A DNA stretch of 64,000 bases from Xylanimonas oleitrophica (GTDB taxonomy: Bacteria; Actinomycetota; Actinomycetes; Actinomycetales; Cellulomonadaceae), in the NCBI RefSeq assembly GCF_003244315.1, contig NZ_QKWH01000012.1:45765-109764 (forward strand). Reading direction: 5' to 3'. Within the stretch, counting starts at the first letter, position 1. Every line of letters starts with the position of its first letter. The notes under the pieces were generated by a model that saw only the letters and a list, made by a program, of their open reading frames with translations, did no database searches and was not told the origin of the DNA. The translations under genes and the position numbers were made by a program. Of this stretch, positions 36,156-44,876 are shown piece by piece.

Positions 36156-37459
36156 TGCTCCGCGTCAGCCGCGGACTGGACCGCGTTCACGACGTCCTCG
36201 GGGCTCGCCTGGCCGGCGAACAGGAGGGCGATCTCGTCGTTCATCGCACCACCGACGGAGGTGCCGAACAGGGTGTCGAGGTAGAGCTGGATCGACGGGG
36301 CGTTGTCACGCACGTCGAGCAGCTCGGCGAGCGCCGGGTCCGACACGTACTGCGAGGCGGTCGGGTTGGTCGGCAGGCCCATGTCGAGCTCGGCGAAGCG
36401 GCGCTGCACCTCGTCCGAGAGCAGGTACTGGGCGAACTCGACGGCGATGTCCGGCGCGTCCTGCGACACGGCCCAGGCGTCACCGCCACCCATCTGCGCC
36501 TCGGGGTCGCCCTGCTGGCCCTCGAACGAGGGGTACGGGAACCAGCCGGTGTCCTCGCCCAGGCCGCGCTCGTCCTCGGTCAGGCCCTGCATGACGCCGG
36601 GCTCCCAGTGGCCGGCGAGCTCCATGGCCACCTTGCGCGTGGCGAGCAGACCGGAGGCCGACGTCGGGCCGGCCTGGGCCTGCGTGGTGAGGAAGCCCGC
36701 GTTGAACGGCTCCTTGGCGATGAGACCCTCGAGGTTCTGGCCCGCCTTGACGAAGCACGGGTCGGAGTAGTCGACGTTGGCGATGGCCGACTCCAGCGTC
36801 TCCTGCGAGCACTCGCGGATGACGTTGTAGTACCAGTAGTGCGCGGCCGGCCACTTGTCCCCGGCGCCCACGGAGACCGGCGTGATGCCCGCGGCCTTGA
36901 GCTGGTCGATCACGGCGTAGAGCTCGTCCATCGTGGTGGGCGTCTGCGTGATGCCGGCCTGCTGGAAGAGCGCCTTGTTGTACCAGAACCCGACGACGCC
37001 GATGGAGTACGGCAGGGCGTACGAGCGGCCCTCGACCTGGAAGCCGGCCATGTACGGCTCGATGGTGCTGATCGTGTCCGCAGCGGAGTCCGACAGGTCC
37101 TTGAGGAGGCCCGCCTCGACGTGGTCCGCGAGCTCGCCGCCACCACGCTCCATGAAGACGTCGGGGGCGTCGCCGGCCTGGAAGGCGGCGTCGAGCTTGG
37201 TCAGCATGTCCTCGTGCTGCATGGCGCTGACCTGCACGGTCACACCGGGGTTGGCGGCCTCGAAGTCGGCGGCCACCTTGTCGTAGAACTCCTTGCCCTC
37301 ACCGGTGTTCGAGTTGTGCCACCAGGTGATGGTGTTCTCGTCCCCACCGTTGGAGCCGGAGCTGCTGCTGGAACCGCCCTGGCCGGCACAGCCGGAGGCC
37401 AGGAGCGCGATGCTCGCGCCGAGCGCGACGATGGCCGCGCCCCGAATCTTCCTCGTCAT
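36152..37459 (-). CDS. Sugar-binding lipoprotein of ABC importer
   Basis: 435 residues. The signal peptide ends in the lipobox L-L-A-S-G-C (Cys 24), so the protein is lipid-anchored outside the membrane. A Ser/Gly linker leads to a family 1 solute-binding fold with T-I-T-W-W-H-N-S-N, P-D-V-F-M-E-R-G-G-G and G-A-G-D-K-W-P. It is the first gene of a three-gene operon (binding protein, two permeases) without an ATPase; in related actinobacteria a shared MsiK-type ATPase serves such importers. It is controlled by the divergent LacI-family gene through the operator at 37539-37558. An oligosaccharide such as cellobiose is a plausible ligand. Confidence 0.94.
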   Translation of the reverse strand: MTRKIRGAAIVALGASIALLASGCAGQGGSSSSSGSNGGDENTITWWHNSNTGEGKEFYDKVAADFEAANPGVTVQVSAMQHEDMLTKLDAAFQAGDAPDVFMERGGGELADHVEAGLLKDLSDSAADTISTIEPYMAGFQVEGRSYALPYSIGVVGFWYNKALFQQAGITQTPTTMDELYAVIDQLKAAGITPVSVGAGDKWPAAHYWYYNVIRECSQETLESAIANVDYSDPCFVKAGQNLEGLIAKEPFNAGFLTTQAQAGPTSASGLLATRKVAMELAGHWEPGVMQGLTEDERGLGEDTGWFPYPSFEGQQGDPEAQMGGGDAWAVSQDAPDIAVEFAQYLLSDEVQRRFAELDMGLPTNPTASQYVSDPALAELLDVRDNAPSIQLYLDTLFGTSVGGAMNDEIALLFAGQASPEDVVNAVQSAADAEQ

Positions 37460-37510
37460 CGTGGAACCCCTTGGTCGTCATCGACGGGTCGACAGGATCT
37501 GTCACCAGCG

Positions 37511-37540
37511 AGCCTGGCAGGGCACGAGGCAGGGTGTCAA
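37511..37540 (-). promoter_or_regulatory. Promoter of sugar ABC operon
   Basis: On the minus strand a perfect TTGACA (-35, 37540-37535) is followed after 18 bp by CAGGCT (37516-37511) as a weak -10. The -35 hexamer shares its outer two bases with the operator. Confidence 0.6.
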
Positions 37541-37558
37541 TCGATGTCGATAACGATT
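37539..37558. promoter_or_regulatory. LacI-family operator
   Basis: AATCGATGTCGATAACGATT is a 20-bp pseudo-palindrome (16 of 20 positions symmetric) between the binding-protein gene and the divergent lacI-type gene, touching the TTGACA box. It is AT-rich relative to its surroundings and has the central CG usual for LacI-family sites. Confidence 0.7.
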
Positions 37559-37603
37559 TCGTCACCCGATAGGCCCGGGATGTCAGCAAGTGCCGCCCGG
37601 GGT

Positions 37604-37609
37604 TACGGT
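37604..37609 (+). promoter_or_regulatory. -10 box of leaderless LacI-family gene
   Basis: TACGGT ends 6 nt before GTG 37616. Confidence 0.5.
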
Positions 37610-37615
37610 GCGTCC

Positions 37616-38656
37616 GTGAGCACCGACGCCCACCCTGCCGACCTCGCCTCCGAGCCCGTCGGCCGCGTGACCATCTCCGACGTGGCCCGTGCTGCGGGCG
37701 TCTCGGTGGCGACCGTCTCGAAGGTGGTCAACGGCCGTCACGGCGTCGCCGCCGCCACCGCCGAGCGCGTCCTGGAGGTCGTCTCCCGTCTTGGTTACGA
37801 GACCTCGCTGGTGGCCAGCTCGTTGCGGCGGCGCAAGACGAACGTCATCGGCATCCTCGTGGCCGAGTTCGAGCCGTTCTCGACCGAGCTGCTCAAGGGC
37901 ATCTCTGGCGCGGTGGGCGGCACCGGCTACGAGCTGCTCGCCTACTCCGGCGGCGTCACGGACAGCAACCGGGTGGGCTGGGAGCGGCGGTCGCTGTCCC
38001 GCCTGGCGGGAACGCTGATCGACGGGGCCGTGATCGTGACCCCGACGGTGCTGTTCCCGACGACGAGCATCCCCGTCGTCGCCATCGACCCGCACACCGG
38101 TCCCGCCGGCCCGTCGACGATCGACTCCGACAACGTGGGCGGCGCCCGGGCCGCCACCCGCCACCTGGTCGAGCTCGGCCACCGGCGGATCGCCCACGTC
38201 CGTGGTCGCAACGACCTGGAGTCGGCGCGGTTGCGCGAGCAGGGCTACCGCGAGTCCCTGGCCGAGGCGGGTATCGGGCTCGAGCCCGCGCTGGTCCGCG
38301 ACGGCGGCTACCGGGCTGCGGACACCACCGAGCCCGCCCGCGAGCTGCTGTCGCGCCACGACCGCCCCACCGCCGTCTTCGCCGCCAACGACCTGTCCGC
38401 GCTGCGGGTGATCGAGGTGGCCCACGAGCTGGGGCTGCGGGTGCCGCAGGACCTGTCCGTCGTCGGGTTCGACGACATCCCCGAAGCCTCCTCAGGGACC
38501 CGGAGGCTGACCACCGTCGCCCAGCCCCTGCGGCAGATGGGCGCCCGCGCCGCACAGATGCTGCTCGCCATGCTCGACGGCGCAGGCACCGAGGAGCACG
38601 TCCACATGCCCGCCCGCCTGATCGTCCGCGAGACCACCGCACCCCCGCCCGCCTGA
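37616..38656 (+). CDS. LacI-family transcriptional repressor (CebR-like position)
   Basis: 346 residues. The helix-turn-helix is [18 protein letters not shown] with the hinge S-S-L-R-R-R-K-T-N; the ligand domain resembles sugar-binding proteins, with V-V-G-F-D-D-I-P near the C-terminus. GTG 37616 is placed by the -10 box 6 nt upstream. It is divergent from the sugar ABC operon. The layout repressor-binding protein-permeases-beta-glucosidase mirrors Streptomyces cebR-cebEFG-bglC, but the operator sequence here differs from the CebR box. Confidence 0.94.
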   Translation: MSTDAHPADLASEPVGRVTISDVARAAGVSVATVSKVVNGRHGVAAATAERVLEVVSRLGYETSLVASSLRRRKTNVIGILVAEFEPFSTELLKGISGAVGGTGYELLAYSGGVTDSNRVGWERRSLSRLAGTLIDGAVIVTPTVLFPTTSIPVVAIDPHTGPAGPSTIDSDNVGGARAATRHLVELGHRRIAHVRGRNDLESARLREQGYRESLAEAGIGLEPALVRDGGYRAADTTEPARELLSRHDRPTAVFAANDLSALRVIEVAHELGLRVPQDLSVVGFDDIPEASSGTRRLTTVAQPLRQMGARAAQMLLAMLDGAGTEEHVHMPARLIVRETTAPPPA

Positions 38657-38675
38657 CCGGTCCGGCGGGGCGGCG

Positions 38676-39485
38676 TCACCGGCGCACGAGAGCCGCGTCC
38701 AGAGCCGTGCGCGCGGCCGCCACGACCCCGGGGTCGGTGACGTCGTACCCGCCGTCCGCCCCACCCCCGGGCCCGCCGTCGTCCGCCACCGACCGGCGGG
38801 CCGACAGGTGCACCGCGTCGACGCCGGCCGCGACCAGGGCAGCGACGTCGTCGGGCCGCACTCCCCCGCCCGCCATGACCTGCAGCCCCAGCCCTCGACC
38901 GAGGCCGGCCAGCGCCGCGAGGGCGTCCACGCCCGCTCCGGCCCGTACCGCGCCGCCCGACGTGAGCACCCGGCGCACCCCTGCCGCAGCCAGGGCGCGG
39001 GCGGCAGCCGCACGGTCCGCGACGACGTCGAACGCCCGGTGGAACGTGACCTCGGCACCGCCCGCCGCGTCCACGAGAGCCGCGAGCGCCGCCGCGTGCA
39101 CCCGACCCGCGTCGGTGAGGGCGCCGACGACGACGCCGTCGGCGCCGGCGTCGAGCACCGCGCGCACGTCACGCACCTGGACGGCGAGCTCCTCGGGCGC
39201 ATAGACGAAACCACCGGGGCGCGGGCGCACCAGCACGTGCACGCCGACCCCGGTGCCCGCCAGCGCGTCCACGACGGCGGCGACCGTGCCCGCCGACGGC
39301 GTCAGGCCGCCCGTGGCTCCCAGGGCGGCGCACAGCTCGACCCTCGTGGCGCCGCCCTGCGCGGCGACGCCGGCACCCGCGACGTCCTGCACCGCGATCT
39401 CCAGCGCGACCTCGCTCGGGACGTGGCGCACGGCCTGGGACCCGGTGGCGGTGTCTGGCGCTGGCACGGCGGGCTCGTTCGTCAT
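38676..39485 (-). CDS. cutC: CutC-family protein
   Basis: 269 residues with a TIM-barrel CutC core: [38 protein letters not shown] and V-M-A-G-G-G-V. Annotated as copper homeostasis, but the biochemical role is debated and members are often linked to sugar metabolism. ATG start with TAGGTT 6 nt upstream; divergent from pgi with a ~100-bp shared control region. Confidence 0.88.
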   Translation of the reverse strand: MTNEPAVPAPDTATGSQAVRHVPSEVALEIAVQDVAGAGVAAQGGATRVELCAALGATGGLTPSAGTVAAVVDALAGTGVGVHVLVRPRPGGFVYAPEELAVQVRDVRAVLDAGADGVVVGALTDAGRVHAAALAALVDAAGGAEVTFHRAFDVVADRAAAARALAAAGVRRVLTSGGAVRAGAGVDALAALAGLGRGLGLQVMAGGGVRPDDVAALVAAGVDAVHLSARRSVADDGGPGGGADGGYDVTDPGVVAAARTALDAALVRR

Positions 39486-39491
39486 GCACAG

Positions 39492-39497
39492 AACCTA
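39492..39497 (-). promoter_or_regulatory. -10 box of leaderless cutC
   Basis: TAGGTT, 6 nt before ATG 39485. Confidence 0.5.
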
Positions 39498-39601
39498 GCG
39501 ACCGCCGCGGCCCCGCGGGCGGCGCGCGGCGTCCCGGCCCACCGCCGTCGGACCCCCGGGCTCGGGACCACCGTCACGCGGCACGGAGGGTCCGACCTCA
39601 C

Positions 39602-39607
39602 TACGGT
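39602..39607 (+). promoter_or_regulatory. -10 box of leaderless pgi
   Basis: TACGGT, 7 nt before ATG 39615. Confidence 0.5.
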
Positions 39608-39614
39608 GGGACCC

Positions 39615-41330
39615 ATGACGACGCCTGCACCCGTCGACCCGACCACCACCAGCGCCTGGGCCGATCTCACCACCCACTACCAGGGATTCCGCGGCGACCT
39701 GCGCGGCTGGTTCGACAACGACCCGGACCGTGCCGAGCGCCTGTCGTTCGAGGCTGGCGACCTGTTCGTGGACCTGTCCAAGAACCTCGTCACCGACGAG
39801 ACGCTCGCGCTCCTGGTCCGCCTCGCCCACGAGGTGAACCTGCCCGAGCGCATCGAGGCGATGTTCACCGGCGAGCGGATCAACGTCACCGAGGACCGCG
39901 CGGTGCTGCACACGGCGCTGCGCCGCGCCCCCGGCACGCAGCCGCCGCTCGTGGTGGACGGGCAGGACGTCGACGCCGACGTCGCGGCCGAGCTCGACAA
40001 GATGAGCGCGTTCGCCGACAAGGTGCGCTCGGGCGAGTGGACCGGTGTGACGGGCAAGCGTGTCGAGACGGTGGTGAACATCGGCATCGGCGGCTCGGAC
40101 CTCGGGCCGGTCATGGTCTACGAGGCGCTGGCCCCCTACCGGCAGGACGGGCTGTCGGTCCGGTTCGTCTCCAACATCGACCCCACCGACGTCGCGCAGA
40201 AGACGGCCGACCTCGACCCCGAGACCACGCTGTTCATCGTCGCGTCCAAGACGTTCGGCACGCTGGAGACGCTGACCAACGCCCGCCTCGCACGCGCCTG
40301 GCTGCTCAACGCGCTGGTGGCGCGCGGTGCGATCAAGGACACCGAGGAGGCCCGCCGCGGCGCCGTCGGGCAGCACTTCGTCGCCGTGTCCACCGCGCTC
40401 GACAAGGTGGCGGCGTTCGGCATCGACCCCGCCAACGCGTTCGGGTTCTGGGACTGGGTGGGCGGCCGCTACTCGGTGGACTCCGCCATCGGCACGTCGG
40501 TGGCCGTCGCGATCGGCCCCGACCGGTTCCGTGAGCTGCTGGCCGGCTTCCGCGCGGTGGACGAGCACTTCCGCACCACGCCGTTCGAGCGCAACGTGCC
40601 CGCTCTCATGGGCCTGCTCAACGTCTGGTACACCAACTTCCTGGGTGCCCAGACCCACGCCGTGCTGCCGTACGCCCAGCAGCTGCACCGCTTCGCCGCG
40701 TACCTGCAGCAGCTCACCATGGAGTCCAACGGCAAGTCGGTGCGCTGGGACGGCACGCCCGTCACCACCCAGACGGGCGAGGTGTTCTGGGGCGAGCCCG
40801 GCACCAACGGGCAGCACGCGTTCTACCAGCTCATCCACCAGGGCACGCGGCTCGTCCCGGCCGACTTCATCGCGGTGGCCAACCCGGCCTACCCGCTGGT
40901 CGACGCCGTGGGCGACGGTGGGGCCGTCCAGCCCGGCTCGGACGTGCACGAGCTGTTCCTGGCGAACTTCTTCGCCCAGACCAAGGCGCTGGCCTTCGGC
41001 AAGACGGCTGAGGAGGTCCGTGCCGAGGGCACCGCCGAGGAGATCGTCCCGGCGCGCGTGTTCAGCGGGAACCGCCCGACGACGTCGATCCTGGCCCCGG
41101 CGCTGACCCCGTCCGTGGTGGGCCAGCTCGTGGCCCTCTACGAGCACGTCACCTTCACCCAGGGCGTGGTGTGGGGCATCGACTCGTTCGACCAGTGGGG
41201 CGTGGAGCTCGGCAAGAAGCTCGCGCTGGAGATCGCCCCGGCCGTCTCGGGCGACGCCGACGCGCTGGCCGCGCAGGACCCGTCGACCCGCTCGCTCGTC
41301 TCGCGGTACCGGTCGCTGCGCCGCGGCTGA
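39615..41330 (+). CDS. pgi: Glucose-6-phosphate isomerase
   Basis: 571 residues, usual length. It interconverts glucose 6-phosphate and fructose 6-phosphate. Signatures: [39 protein letters not shown], and the C-terminal [21 protein letters not shown] 39615 agrees with the leaderless -10 box. The aldo/keto reductase gene follows after 26 bp and may be read through. Confidence 0.98.
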   Translation: MTTPAPVDPTTTSAWADLTTHYQGFRGDLRGWFDNDPDRAERLSFEAGDLFVDLSKNLVTDETLALLVRLAHEVNLPERIEAMFTGERINVTEDRAVLHTALRRAPGTQPPLVVDGQDVDADVAAELDKMSAFADKVRSGEWTGVTGKRVETVVNIGIGGSDLGPVMVYEALAPYRQDGLSVRFVSNIDPTDVAQKTADLDPETTLFIVASKTFGTLETLTNARLARAWLLNALVARGAIKDTEEARRGAVGQHFVAVSTALDKVAAFGIDPANAFGFWDWVGGRYSVDSAIGTSVAVAIGPDRFRELLAGFRAVDEHFRTTPFERNVPALMGLLNVWYTNFLGAQTHAVLPYAQQLHRFAAYLQQLTMESNGKSVRWDGTPVTTQTGEVFWGEPGTNGQHAFYQLIHQGTRLVPADFIAVANPAYPLVDAVGDGGAVQPGSDVHELFLANFFAQTKALAFGKTAEEVRAEGTAEEIVPARVFSGNRPTTSILAPALTPSVVGQLVALYEHVTFTQGVVWGIDSFDQWGVELGKKLALEIAPAVSGDADALAAQDPSTRSLVSRYRSLRRG

Positions 41331-41356
41331 CCGTCCCCTCCACGAAGGAGACGCCC

Positions 41357-42226
41357 ATGCAATACCGCACCATCGGAGGCCGTCAGGTCAGCGCGATCGG
41401 CCTCGGCGGCATGCCCATGTCGATCGAGGGCCGCCCCGACGAGGCCCGCTCGATCGCGACGATCCACGCCGCGCTCGACGCCGGCGTCACGTTCATCGAC
41501 ACCGCCGACTCCTACCACCGCGACGCGGACGAGGTGGGCCACAACGAGGAGCTCATCGCCAAGGCGCTGCGCACCTACGGCCCGTCCACGGACGACGTGC
41601 TGGTGGCCACCAAGGGCGGGCACCTGCGCCCGGGCGACGGGTCGTGGACGCAGAACGGCGAACCGGCCTACCTCAAGGAGGCCGCCAAGGCGTCGGCCCG
41701 GCGCCTGGGGGTGGACGCCATCGGCCTCTACCAGTTCCACCGCCCCGACCCGGCCGTGCCCTACGCCGACTCGGTGGGCGCGATCCGGGACCTCCTCGAC
41801 GAGGGCGTCATCCAGATGGCGGGCATCTCCAACGCCGACCCGGACCAGATCCGCGAGGCGGACGAGATCCTGGGCGGGCGCCTGGTCTCGGTGCAGAACC
41901 AGTTCTCGCCTCGGTTCCGCTCCTCCCTGCCCGAGCTCGAGCTGTGCGCCGAGCTGGGCATCGCGTTCCTGCCGTGGAGCCCTCTGGGCGGCATCGCGCT
42001 GGCCCGGTCGGGTGAGCTGGGGGCCGAGTTCCAGGCGTTCCTGGACGTGGCCGAGCAGCACGACGTCTCCCCGTTCCAGGTGACGCTCGCGTGGGAGCTG
42101 GCGCTGGCGCCCGTCGTCGTGCCCATCCCGGGCGCCTCGCGGCCGGAGTCGGTGCAGGACTCGGCCAAGGCGGCGGACCTGGTGCTGACGGACGACGAGG
42201 TGGCGCGCCTGAGCGCCGCCGTCTGA
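41357..42226 (+). CDS. Aldo/keto reductase
   Basis: 289 residues, (beta/alpha)8 barrel NADPH oxidoreductase. The catalytic tetrad is readable: D in F-I-D-T-A-D-S-Y, Y of the same motif, K in A-T-K-G-G and H in Y-Q-F-H-R-P. The coenzyme end has V-V-P-I-P-G-A-S-R-P. ATG with GAAGGAG 7 nt upstream, 26 bp behind pgi, so probably co-transcribed. Carbonyl substrate unknown. Confidence 0.94.
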   Translation: MQYRTIGGRQVSAIGLGGMPMSIEGRPDEARSIATIHAALDAGVTFIDTADSYHRDADEVGHNEELIAKALRTYGPSTDDVLVATKGGHLRPGDGSWTQNGEPAYLKEAAKASARRLGVDAIGLYQFHRPDPAVPYADSVGAIRDLLDEGVIQMAGISNADPDQIREADEILGGRLVSVQNQFSPRFRSSLPELELCAELGIAFLPWSPLGGIALARSGELGAEFQAFLDVAEQHDVSPFQVTLAWELALAPVVVPIPGASRPESVQDSAKAADLVLTDDEVARLSAAV

Positions 42227-42244
42227 CGCCTCCGGCGCGCACCG

Positions 42245-42298
42245 CGGGTCCCCGTGCCCGCGGTCCTGGCCTCTCAGGACCGCAGGCACGGGGACCCG
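42245..42298 (+). terminator. Terminator after pgi-AKR, long stem
   Basis: Outer arm CGGGTCCCCGTGCC and inner arm GCGGTCCTG, split by one unpaired base on each side, pair with their complements around a 6-nt loop. Confidence 0.88.
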
Positions 42299-42326
42299 TG
42301 ACCGTCCGGGGAGCCGGCCTGAGCCG

Positions 42327-42332
42327 TAGCAT
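42327..42332 (+). promoter_or_regulatory. -10 box of leaderless prsW-like gene
   Basis: TAGCAT, 6 nt before ATG 42339. Confidence 0.5.
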
Positions 42333-42338
42333 CACCGC

Positions 42339-43484
42339 ATGGCCCCTCTGGACCCGCGGGCGATCCTCGCGGGGCGCACGCACGGCCGGCCGCCGATCGG
42401 CGTCATCCTCACCATCGCCGTCTCCTCGGCGTGCCTGCTCGTGGCGCTGGGCTTCATGTCGCTCGAGGGGCCGTCCTTCGTGGTGGGGCTGCTGCTCGCC
42501 CTGCTGCCGCTGCCGCTCCTGCTCGCGGGCGTGCTCGCCCTCGACCGGCTGGAGCCGGAACCGCCCGACGCGCTCGTCCTGGCCTTCCTGTGGGGAGCCG
42601 GCATCTCCGTGCTGGTGGCGATGTTCGTCAACACCCTGACGATGACGCTGGTCACCGAGCCGCTGTTCGGCCCCGAGGGCGGCCGGTTCGTCAGCGCCAC
42701 GTTCGGCGCCCCCGTGGTCGAGGAGACCCTCAAGGGCGCCGTCCTGTTCGGCATGCTGTGGTTCCGCCGCCACGAGATCAACGGCCCCACCGACGGCATC
42801 ATCTACGCCTCGATGGTGGGCCTGGGCTTCGCCACCGTGGAGAACGTCAGCTACTACGCGGCCACCGCCCAGACGGGCGAGCTGTCCACCACGTTCGTGC
42901 TGCGGGGCGTGCTGACCCCGCTGCTGCACCCGCTGTGCACGTCGTTGACGGGCATCGGCATCGCGGCCGCCGCCCAGCGCCGCCCGGGGGCCGGGCGGCT
43001 CGGCCCGCCGCTGCTGGGCCTGCTCGGTGCCATGACGCTGCACGGCCTGTGGAACGGCTCGACGGCGTTCGGTCTCGGGGCGCTCGCCCTCGCCTACCTC
43101 GTGGGGGCCGTGGTGCTGGTCGCCCTGCTGTCCGTCGTGCTCGTGGAGCGCAGGCGCACGGTCGCGCTCATCGGCCGGCACCTGCCGCGCTACGCCCCGC
43201 TCGGCGTCGTCTCCGAGGCCGACCTGCGGATGCTCACCCACCTGCCCACCCGTCGGGCGGCCCGCACGTGGGCCCGCGCCGCGGGCGGCCGCGGGGCCGC
43301 CCGGGCGATGTCCGACTACCAGCAGGCCGCGACCGAGCTCGCGATGCTGCACCAGCGGGCCGAGCGCGGCGGCACCGACGCGTCCGAGGCGGGCCGCCGC
43401 CGCGAGGCGCTGCTCGGGCTCATGCACGCTGCCCGGCAGGCGTTCCTCCGTGCGGCGCAGCCGCCGCCGGGCGACCGAGCCTGA
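42339..43484 (+). CDS. PrsW-family intramembrane metalloprotease
   Basis: 381 residues, about eight membrane helices up to residue ~270, then a soluble helical tail. The catalytic motifs are V-V-E-E-T-L-K-G, F-A-T-V-E-N, H-P-L-C-T-S and M-T-L-H-G-L-W-N, the four PrsW signatures carrying Glu and His. PrsW proteases cut membrane-bound anti-sigma factors in Bacillus. The window also holds a membrane-anchored sigma factor at 6.7-11 kb, which could in principle be a substrate, though they are far apart and this is speculation. Confidence 0.9.
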   Translation: MAPLDPRAILAGRTHGRPPIGVILTIAVSSACLLVALGFMSLEGPSFVVGLLLALLPLPLLLAGVLALDRLEPEPPDALVLAFLWGAGISVLVAMFVNTLTMTLVTEPLFGPEGGRFVSATFGAPVVEETLKGAVLFGMLWFRRHEINGPTDGIIYASMVGLGFATVENVSYYAATAQTGELSTTFVLRGVLTPLLHPLCTSLTGIGIAAAAQRRPGAGRLGPPLLGLLGAMTLHGLWNGSTAFGLGALALAYLVGAVVLVALLSVVLVERRRTVALIGRHLPRYAPLGVVSEADLRMLTHLPTRRAARTWARAAGGRGAARAMSDYQQAATELAMLHQRAERGGTDASEAGRRREALLGLMHAARQAFLRAAQPPPGDRA

Positions 43485-43506
43485 CGCTCAGCACACCTCG
43501 CGAGGG

Positions 43507-43812
43507 TCAGCTGCCCGGCCACTCCCCGGTCATGCGCTGGAAGACGCGGGCTCCGCCACGGTCGATGAGGGCCTTGACCACCGAGAAGACGGCGCCCTGG
43601 AGCAGCGAGCCCAGGAGGACCTCGCGCATCGAGTACTCGGACTCCAGCGGCTTGGGCGCCTGCGTGCGGTGGCCGGGCACCACCCGCTTGTAGACCTGGC
43701 GGAACACCGCCCCCGCCACCAGACCGCCCACCATCGAGCTCACGAGGCCGAACGGCCGGTACAGGATCTTGGCCGACGTCGAGGACTTGGCCGGCTGCCT
43801 AGCGTCGTTCAT
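43507..43812 (-). CDS. DUF4235 membrane protein 1
   Basis: 101 residues with two short hydrophobic segments (V-S-S-M-V-G-G-L-V-A-G-A-V-F and E-V-L-L-G-S-L-L-Q-G-A-V-F-S-V-V-K-A). The motif layout F-R-Q-V-Y-K-R-V before a polar loop is typical of DUF4235. ATG with TAGCGT 6 nt upstream. A paralogue lies at 48.0 kb, on the other side of the thiamine importer. Function unknown. Confidence 0.8.
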   Translation of the reverse strand: MNDARQPAKSSTSAKILYRPFGLVSSMVGGLVAGAVFRQVYKRVVPGHRTQAPKPLESEYSMREVLLGSLLQGAVFSVVKALIDRGGARVFQRMTGEWPGS

Positions 43813-43818
43813 GCCACG

Positions 43819-43824
43819 ACGCTA
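43819..43824 (-). promoter_or_regulatory. -10 box of leaderless DUF4235 gene 1
   Basis: TAGCGT, 6 nt before ATG 43812. Confidence 0.5.
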
Positions 43825-43856
43825 GGCAGGGTCCCGGCCGCTCGCAGCGCGCACCG

Positions 43857-44876
43857 TCAGTCCGGCACGACGGCGCAGCCCGCCGGGTCGAGCGTCACCG
43901 CCACCTTGGTGCCCGGCGCCGGGGCGCTCACGCCGTCGGCGAGCGCGACCAGCCGTCGCCGACCTGAGCCCAGGTCGGCCTCCACGGTGATCTCCGTGCG
44001 ACCGCGGCGGAACGCCGAGCCCACGACCTCGGCCCATGTGGCCGGCGCACCCGGCTCGCCTGGCTCCCCCGGCCCTCCGGGCGCGCCGGAGCCCTCGGGG
44101 GCCGCGCGCAGCCCCGTCGGGCCGACGGCGAGCAGCCCGCCGTCGGCGCGGGGCACGAACGCCTGGTACCCCAGGAACCGGGCCACGGCGCGGGAGGCCG
44201 GACGGCGCCACAGTTCCTCGGGGGGCGCCACCTGCAGCAGCCGCCCGGCCTGCATGACGCCGACGCGGTCCGCCACGGTGAACGCCTCGTCGTGGTCGTG
44301 CGTGACGAAGACGGCGGTGGTGCCGGTGGCCTTCAGCACCTCGCGGACCTCGACCGCCAGGCGCTCGCGCAGGCCGCGGTCCAAGGCGGAGAACGGCTCG
44401 TCGAGCAGCAGCAGCCGGGGCCGCGGGGCGAGCGCCCGGGCGAGGGCGACGCGCTGCCGCTCCCCGCCCGACAGGGTGGTGACCGGCCGGCGCTCGTACC
44501 CGGCCAGGCCCACGGCGTCGAGGAGCTCGCGCACGCGGGCCGTCCGCTCGGCCCGCGGCACGCGCGCCGTCTCGAGCCCGTAGGCGACGTTGCGCCCCAC
44601 GTCCCGGTGGGCGAAGAGCTGACCCTCCTGGAAGAGCAGCCCGAACCCGCGGCGGTGCACGGGCACGCCCGCGAGGTCGGCGCCGTCGTACCGCACCTGC
44701 CCGCGTGCGAGCGGCTCGAGCCCCGCCACGGCCCGCAGCAGCGAGGACTTGCCGCACCCGCTGGGCCCCAGCAGCGCCAGGATCTCGCCGTCGGCGACGT
44801 CCAGGTCGACGCCGGCCACGGCGTCCGCCGTCGCACCCGCGTACCGCACGACGACGTCGCGCACCTCGAGGCCCAT
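43857..44876 (-). CDS. thiQ: Thiamine ABC transporter ATP-binding protein
   Basis: 339 residues. Walker A G-P-S-G-C-G-K-S-S, Q-loop F-Q-E-G-Q-L, signature L-S-G-G-E-R-Q-R, Walker B L-L-L-L-D-E-P-F and switch His in V-T-H-D-H. A C-terminal regulatory extension of ~100 residues starts near residue 235. The ATG shares its A with the permease TGA stop. Assignment as ThiQ rests on the operon and the TPP riboswitch; alone it would read as a generic spermidine/iron/thiamine-class ATPase. Confidence 0.9.
   Translation of the reverse strand: MGLEVRDVVVRYAGATADAVAGVDLDVADGEILALLGPSGCGKSSLLRAVAGLEPLARGQVRYDGADLAGVPVHRRGFGLLFQEGQLFAHRDVGRNVAYGLETARVPRAERTARVRELLDAVGLAGYERRPVTTLSGGERQRVALARALAPRPRLLLLDEPFSALDRGLRERLAVEVREVLKATGTTAVFVTHDHDEAFTVADRVGVMQAGRLLQVAPPEELWRRPASRAVARFLGYQAFVPRADGGLLAVGPTGLRAAPEGSGAPGGPGEPGEPGAPATWAEVVGSAFRRGRTEITVEADLGSGRRRLVALADGVSAPAPGTKVAVTLDPAGCAVVPD

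Noticed and set aside
37460..37615. CebR-type box TGGGAGCGCTCCCA
   Set aside because: Not found by eye in the divergent region; only the AATCGATGTCGATAACGATT dyad is present.
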